This document shows positions 46,720 to 50,331 of a stretch of 50,331 nt of DNA, one piece after another. Source of the stretch: Gordonia lacunae. GTDB taxonomy: Bacteria > Actinomycetota > Actinomycetes > Mycobacteriales > Mycobacteriaceae. Location: positions 146,078 to 196,408 of the forward strand of contig NZ_NGFO01000008.1 in NCBI RefSeq assembly GCF_002149015.1, read 5' to 3'. The notes under the pieces were generated by a model. That model was not told the origin of the DNA. It made no database searches and was given only the letters and a program-made list of their open reading frames with translations. Position 1 is the stretch's first letter. Each line of letters starts with the position of its first letter. The position numbers were made by a program, and so were the translations under genes.

Positions 46720-46817
46720 TGCGCGGTCGTCGCACCGCCCCCGACCCCGTGCCCACGGCGCACACACCATTGGGCATCACCTACAGACCACCACGTCGAG
46801 TTCAGGAGTTCACAACG

Positions 46818-48632
46818 ATGGCCTTCTCCGTCCAGATGCCCGCCCTTGGTGAAAGTGTCACCGAGGGGACAGTCACCCGGTGGCTGAAGGAGGAGGGCGA
46901 CACCGTCGAGGCCGACGAGCCATTGCTCGAGGTGTCGACCGACAAGGTCGACACCGAGATCCCGGCGCCCACTGCGGGTGTACTGACCAAGATCATCGCG
47001 CAGGAGGACGACGTCGTCGAGGTCGGCGGCGACCTCGCGCTGATCGGTGACGCCGACGAGGCCGGATCCGACGACTCCGGTTCCGACGACTCCGGCTCGG
47101 ATTCCGCCGGCGGCGACGAGCCCACCGAGGCGGCCCCCGAGCCCGAACCCGAGCAGGCGGCCGAGGAGCCCTCCACCGACGAGGACGCTCCTGCCGAGAA
47201 GCCCACGGCCGACACCGGTTCCGGCTCCGCCGAGGGCACCGACGTGCTCATGCCCGAACTCGGCGAGTCGGTCACCGAGGGCACGGTCACCAACTGGCTG
47301 AAGTCCGTCGGCGACGAGGTGGCCGCCGACGAACCACTCCTCGAGGTCTCCACCGACAAGGTCGACACCGAGATCCCCTCCCCGGTCGCCGGCACCCTGC
47401 TCGAGATCCTCGCGCAGGAAGACGACGTGATCGAGGTCGGCGGCAAGCTCGCCGTCATCGGTGATGCCTCGGCGGCTCCGTCCAAGAAGGAACCCGAACC
47501 GGAACCCGAACCCGAACCGGAGCCCGAGCCCGAGCAGGAATCCGCGCCGGAGCCGGAGCCCGAGCAGGCGCCTGCCCCTGAGGAAGAGCAGAAGCCGCAG
47601 CCCGAGGCCAAGGACTCGAAGGCCACCGAGCCCAAGGCGCAGGCCGCGGAGAAGTCGGATCCGCCGACCGTCGAGTCGACCCCGTACGTGACGCCGCTGG
47701 TGCGCAAGTTGGCCGCAGAGAACAACATCGACCTGAACGCGATCAAGGGCACCGGTGTCGGTGGCCGCATCCGCAAGCAGGACGTGCTCGCCGCGGCCGA
47801 GGAGGCCAAGGCGCGGGCGCCGGAGGCCGCGCCCGCCGCCAAGCCCGCGGCATCGTCGGCACCGGCCGCGTCGTCGGGCTCGCCCGAGATCCGGCCCGAG
47901 CTCGCCGAGCTGCGCGGGACCACGCAGAAGATCAACCGGATCCGTCAGATCACCGCGAAGAAGACCCGCGAGTCACTGCAGCAGAGCGCACAGCTCACGC
48001 AGGTCTTCGAGGTCGACATGACCCGCATCGCCGGACTACGCAAGGCGGCGAAGGAGAGCTTCAAGGCGTCCGAGGGTGTCAACCTGACGTTCCTGCCGTT
48101 CATCGCGAAGGCCGTCGTGGAGGCGCTCAAGGCGCATCCCAACGTCAATGCGTCGATCGACGAGGACAAGAAGGAGATCACCTACTACGACAAGGTGCAT
48201 CTCGGCATCGCCGTCGACACCCCGCAGGGTCTGCTGTCGCCGGTCATCCACAATGCCGACGACCTGTCGATCGCCGGTCTGGCCCGCGCCATCGCCGACA
48301 TCGCGGCGCGGGCACGCTCCAACGGGCTCAAGCCCGACGAGCTCGCCGGCGGCACGTTCACCATCACCAACATCGGCAGCCAGGGTGCGCTCTTCGACAC
48401 CCCGATCCTGGTCCCGCCGCAGGCCGCGATGCTCGGTACCGGAGCCATCGTCAAGCGTCCGGTCGTCATCACCGGTGAGGATGGCTCGGAGTCGATCGCG
48501 GTGCGCTCGATGTCCTACCTGCCGCTCACCTACGATCACCGTCTGATCGACGGCGCCGACGCCGGCCGCTTCCTCACCACGGTGAAGAAGCGTCTCGAAG
48601 AGGCCGCCTTCGCTGCGGACCTGGGCCTCTAG
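46818..48632 (+). CDS. Dihydrolipoamide acyltransferase E2 (DlaT/SucB type)
   Basis: Core acyltransferase of the 2-oxoacid dehydrogenase complexes; in mycobacteria DlaT serves pyruvate dehydrogenase and peroxynitrite reductase, despite the sucB name. The 604-aa protein has two nearly identical lipoyl domains with target lysines K43 and K181 in [10 protein letters not shown]. An acidic linker (Asp/Ser-rich) lies between them and a Glu-Pro repeat linker (about 218-285) after the second. Then comes the E3-binding domain ([21 protein letters not shown]) and the catalytic domain with [18 protein letters not shown] 46818 has AGGAG 9 nt upstream. lipB and lipA follow, so the client and its lipoylation enzymes are co-located. 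Confidence 0.95.
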   Translation: MAFSVQMPALGESVTEGTVTRWLKEEGDTVEADEPLLEVSTDKVDTEIPAPTAGVLTKIIAQEDDVVEVGGDLALIGDADEAGSDDSGSDDSGSDSAGGDEPTEAAPEPEPEQAAEEPSTDEDAPAEKPTADTGSGSAEGTDVLMPELGESVTEGTVTNWLKSVGDEVAADEPLLEVSTDKVDTEIPSPVAGTLLEILAQEDDVIEVGGKLAVIGDASAAPSKKEPEPEPEPEPEPEPEQESAPEPEPEQAPAPEEEQKPQPEAKDSKATEPKAQAAEKSDPPTVESTPYVTPLVRKLAAENNIDLNAIKGTGVGGRIRKQDVLAAAEEAKARAPEAAPAAKPAASSAPAASSGSPEIRPELAELRGTTQKINRIRQITAKKTRESLQQSAQLTQVFEVDMTRIAGLRKAAKESFKASEGVNLTFLPFIAKAVVEALKAHPNVNASIDEDKKEITYYDKVHLGIAVDTPQGLLSPVIHNADDLSIAGLARAIADIAARARSNGLKPDELAGGTFTITNIGSQGALFDTPILVPPQAAMLGTGAIVKRPVVITGEDGSESIAVRSMSYLPLTYDHRLIDGADAGRFLTTVKKRLEEAAFAADLGL

Positions 48633-48667
48633 GCCGGATCTCCTTCAGACGGCACCGAGGACACACA

Positions 48668-49567
48668 ATGCGCATCGCCGTCGCCGGTTCACAGGGGCTC
48701 ATCGGCAACGCCCTGGTCAACTCGCTGCGCGCGGCGGGCCACACGGTCACACGTCTGGTCCGCCGCGAGGCACGCGCCGATGACGAGTTCAGTTGGGATC
48801 CCGAGACCATCGGCGTCCCGCCCGAGAGCCTCGAGGGCGTCGAGGCGGTGGTGTCGCTCGGTGGCGTCGGTGTCGGCAACGGTCGATGGACCGGCCGGTT
48901 CAAGCAGGAACTGCGGGACTCCCGGGTCACCCCGACCGAGGTCCTCGCCGAGGCCGTTCGTGACCTGGGCATCCCCACGTTCGTGAGCGCCAGCGCGTCC
49001 GGGTTCTACGGCGACACCGGCAGCCGTCCCGCGGTCGAGACCGACGGGCCGGGAGAGGGTTTTCTCGCGAATCTGGTCGTCGACTGGGAGACCGCCGCCC
49101 GGACCAACGTCGGTGCGGATACTCGTCTGGTCCTACTTCGGACGGCCCCGGTGCTCAGTGCGCAGGGCGGTCTGCTCGGGAAACTTCGTCCGCTGTTCAA
49201 GCTCGGACTCGGCGGGCCCATCGGCGACGGGAAGCAGTACTTCTCGTGGATCAGCCTCATCGACGAGGTGCGTGCCATCGAGTTCCTCCTCGAGTCCGAC
49301 GTGTCGGGACCGGTGAATCTGAGCGCGCCGGGCGCCGTTCCGTTCGGCGAGTTCGCATCCGCGCTCGGCCGTGCGGTACACCGCCCGACCGTGCTGCAGG
49401 TCCCCGCTTTCGCGGCCCGCCGAGTCGGCGGCGAGATGGCCGAGGAAATGATTCTGTTCAGTCAGCGCGTTGCACCTGAGGTGCTGACCGATCACGGATT
49501 CACCTTCACCCATCCCGGTGTCGACGAGGCCCTGGCCTACGCCACCGGTTCCTCCCGCCATGACTGA
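48668..49567 (+). CDS. NAD(P)-dependent epimerase-like protein (SDR39U1/TIGR01777 type)
   Basis: A 299-aa extended short-chain dehydrogenase with the [11 protein letters not shown] nucleotide-binding loop at residues 7-17, [33 protein letters not shown] and [16 protein letters not shown], matching the YfcH/SDR39U1 branch whose substrate is unknown. The typical YxxxK is replaced in this family by a looser FYGD segment. Start ATG 48668 has GAGGA upstream. The 3' end overlaps lipB by 8 bp, indicating coupling with the lipoate pair; equivalent to Rv2216. Its conserved position between E2 and lipB suggests a link to lipoyl metabolism, unproven. Confidence 0.9.
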   Translation: MRIAVAGSQGLIGNALVNSLRAAGHTVTRLVRREARADDEFSWDPETIGVPPESLEGVEAVVSLGGVGVGNGRWTGRFKQELRDSRVTPTEVLAEAVRDLGIPTFVSASASGFYGDTGSRPAVETDGPGEGFLANLVVDWETAARTNVGADTRLVLLRTAPVLSAQGGLLGKLRPLFKLGLGGPIGDGKQYFSWISLIDEVRAIEFLLESDVSGPVNLSAPGAVPFGEFASALGRAVHRPTVLQVPAFAARRVGGEMAEEMILFSQRVAPEVLTDHGFTFTHPGVDEALAYATGSSRHD

Positions 49568-50297
49568 TCGTCCGATCCGCGCGAGTACCGAACCGGTCGA
49601 GATCCGCCGGCTCGGCGTCCTCGACTACCAGTCGGCCTACGACATGCAGCACGGCCTGGCCACCGACCGCGCGGACGGCGTCCTCGACCACGACGTGCTG
49701 CTGCTCCTGGAACACCCCTCCGTCTACACCGCGGGCAAACGCACCGAGGACGCCGACCGGCCCACGAACGGCGCACCGGTGGTCGACGTCGACCGCGGCG
49801 GCCGGATCACCTGGCATGGCCCGGGTCAGCTCGTCGGCTATCCGATCGTGAAACTCGCCGAACCGCTGGACGTCGTCGAGTACGTGCGTCGCCTCGAGGC
49901 GGCGCTGATCTCGGTCTGCGCCGGGCTCGGCGTCACGACCGGGCGCGTCGACGGCCGGTCGGGCGTGTGGATCACCGACGACGCCGGGGAACGCAAACTC
50001 GGCCAGATCGGCATCCGTGTTGCACGGGGGGTGGCGTTGCACGGCTTCGCGCTCAACGTGGACCCCGACATGTCGGCGTTCGAGGCGATCGTCCCCTGCG
50101 GGATCGCCGACGCCGGAGTGACCTCTCTCGCCCGCGAACTGCACCGGCCGATCTCGGTGGACTCGGTGCTCGACGACACCGTCGACGCCGTGCTGTCCGC
50201 GCTCGACGCCCCCGGTGTCGACGTCACCGCCACCCCGGTGCCCGCCACCACACAGTCCGAAACACCCACTTCTGCAAGCGTAGGATCGATTCAGTGA
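49560..50297 (+). CDS. lipB: Octanoyltransferase
   Basis: Transfers octanoyl from acyl carrier protein to lipoyl domains, first step of de novo lipoylation. The 245-aa protein has [17 protein letters not shown] at 79-95 and the catalytic dyad: Lys146 in RKLGQIGIR and Cys180 in [13 protein letters not shown]. It is like the M. tuberculosis enzyme, where the Cys/Lys pair forms an acyl-enzyme thioether. ATG 49560 overlaps the upstream gene; the stop overlaps lipA (GTGA). The C-terminal tail is Thr/Pro-rich. Confidence 0.96.
   Translation: MTDRPIRASTEPVEIRRLGVLDYQSAYDMQHGLATDRADGVLDHDVLLLLEHPSVYTAGKRTEDADRPTNGAPVVDVDRGGRITWHGPGQLVGYPIVKLAEPLDVVEYVRRLEAALISVCAGLGVTTGRVDGRSGVWITDDAGERKLGQIGIRVARGVALHGFALNVDPDMSAFEAIVPCGIADAGVTSLARELHRPISVDSVLDDTVDAVLSALDAPGVDVTATPVPATTQSETPTSASVGSIQ
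50281..50286 (+). promoter_or_regulatory. Internal -10 box for lipA
   Basis: TAGGAT within the lipB 3' end, 7 nt before GTG 50294; it suggests lipA also has its own leaderless transcript. Confidence 0.45.
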
Positions 50298-50331
50298 CCG
50301 CGTCCCCCCTCACCCCCGGACCCGGTGCCCC
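50294..50331 (+). CDS. lipA: Lipoyl synthase, 5' end only
   Basis: GTG 50294 overlaps the lipB stop and opens [12 protein letters not shown] before the window ends. LipA, the radical SAM enzyme that inserts two sulfurs into octanoyl domains, follows lipB in nearly all actinobacteria, including Rv2217-Rv2218. Only 12 residues are visible, none from the catalytic part, so the identity rests on position. Confidence 0.65.
   Translation, partial: MTASPLTPGPGA

Noticed and set aside
47490..47610. Glu-Pro repeat tract in the E2 gene considered as a repeat expansion
   Set aside because: Such acidic Pro-rich interdomain linkers are normal in lipoyl-bearing E2 proteins.

Overview
This is a GC-rich actinobacterial chromosome segment. 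It encodes cell-envelope enzymes of mycolic-acid bacteria (lipomannan mannosyltransferases, PimB', PknL) and the actinobacterial bcc:aa3 respiratory genes. The gene order follows, from memory, the Mycobacterium tuberculosis run Rv2172c to Rv2218 (metF, idsA2, mptA, Rv2175c, pknL, aroG, Rv2179c, Rv2181, Rv2182c-Rv2186c, fadD15, pimB', NlpC/P60, Rv2191, trpD, ctaE-qcrCAB, ctaF, ctaC, asnB, adoK, Rv2204c-Rv2206, cobT, cobS, ilvE, gcvT, pepB, dlaT, Rv2216, lipB, lipA). A ROK glucokinase, a guanidinium exporter and REP-like repeats of a type I associate with Gordonia point to Gordonia or a close relative. The genus is an inference.

Layout. 1-9240: one-carbon and isoprenoid genes, the lipomannan mannosyltransferase MptA, the kinase PknL with its small DNA-binding neighbour, AroG, an RNase, and a GT87 mannosyltransferase fused to a Nudix hydrolase. 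9241-9576: an intergenic repeat island. 9577-14299 (minus): acyltransferase, glucokinase, and a block of poorly understood genes (a degenerate ArsA-like protein and two SRPBCC proteins). 14408-21368: FadD15, PimB', a lipoprotein metalloprotease, two NlpC/P60 peptidoglycan hydrolases (the second behind a c-di-AMP riboswitch) and a small Cys-rich protein. 21591-25480: exonuclease/GIY-YIG protein, a lone Lrp-type sensor domain, TrpD, a 157-bp inverted-repeat element and a hypothetical gene. 25634-33316: respiratory supercomplex genes ctaE-qcrCAB and ctaF-ctaC, split by a PAP2/lipid-kinase fusion. 33661-41000: AsnB, Gdx exporter with a guanidine-III riboswitch, adenosine kinase, A-type Fe-S carrier, glycerate kinase and a membrane protein. 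39954-50331: a CobU-CobT fusion, CobS, IlvE, GcvT, PepB, the lipoylated E2 protein DlaT, an epimerase, LipB and the start of LipA.

Two themes run through the window. First, about a third of the genes have a TANNNT -10 box 6-8 nt before an ATG or GTG, so they are probably leaderless; this also fixes many starts. Second, the genes form functional sets: envelope mannolipid and peptidoglycan assembly, the bcc:aa3 supercomplex, cobalamin lower-ligand assembly, and lipoate biosynthesis next to its client enzyme E2. No tRNA, rRNA, CRISPR array, prophage or intact insertion sequence was seen.
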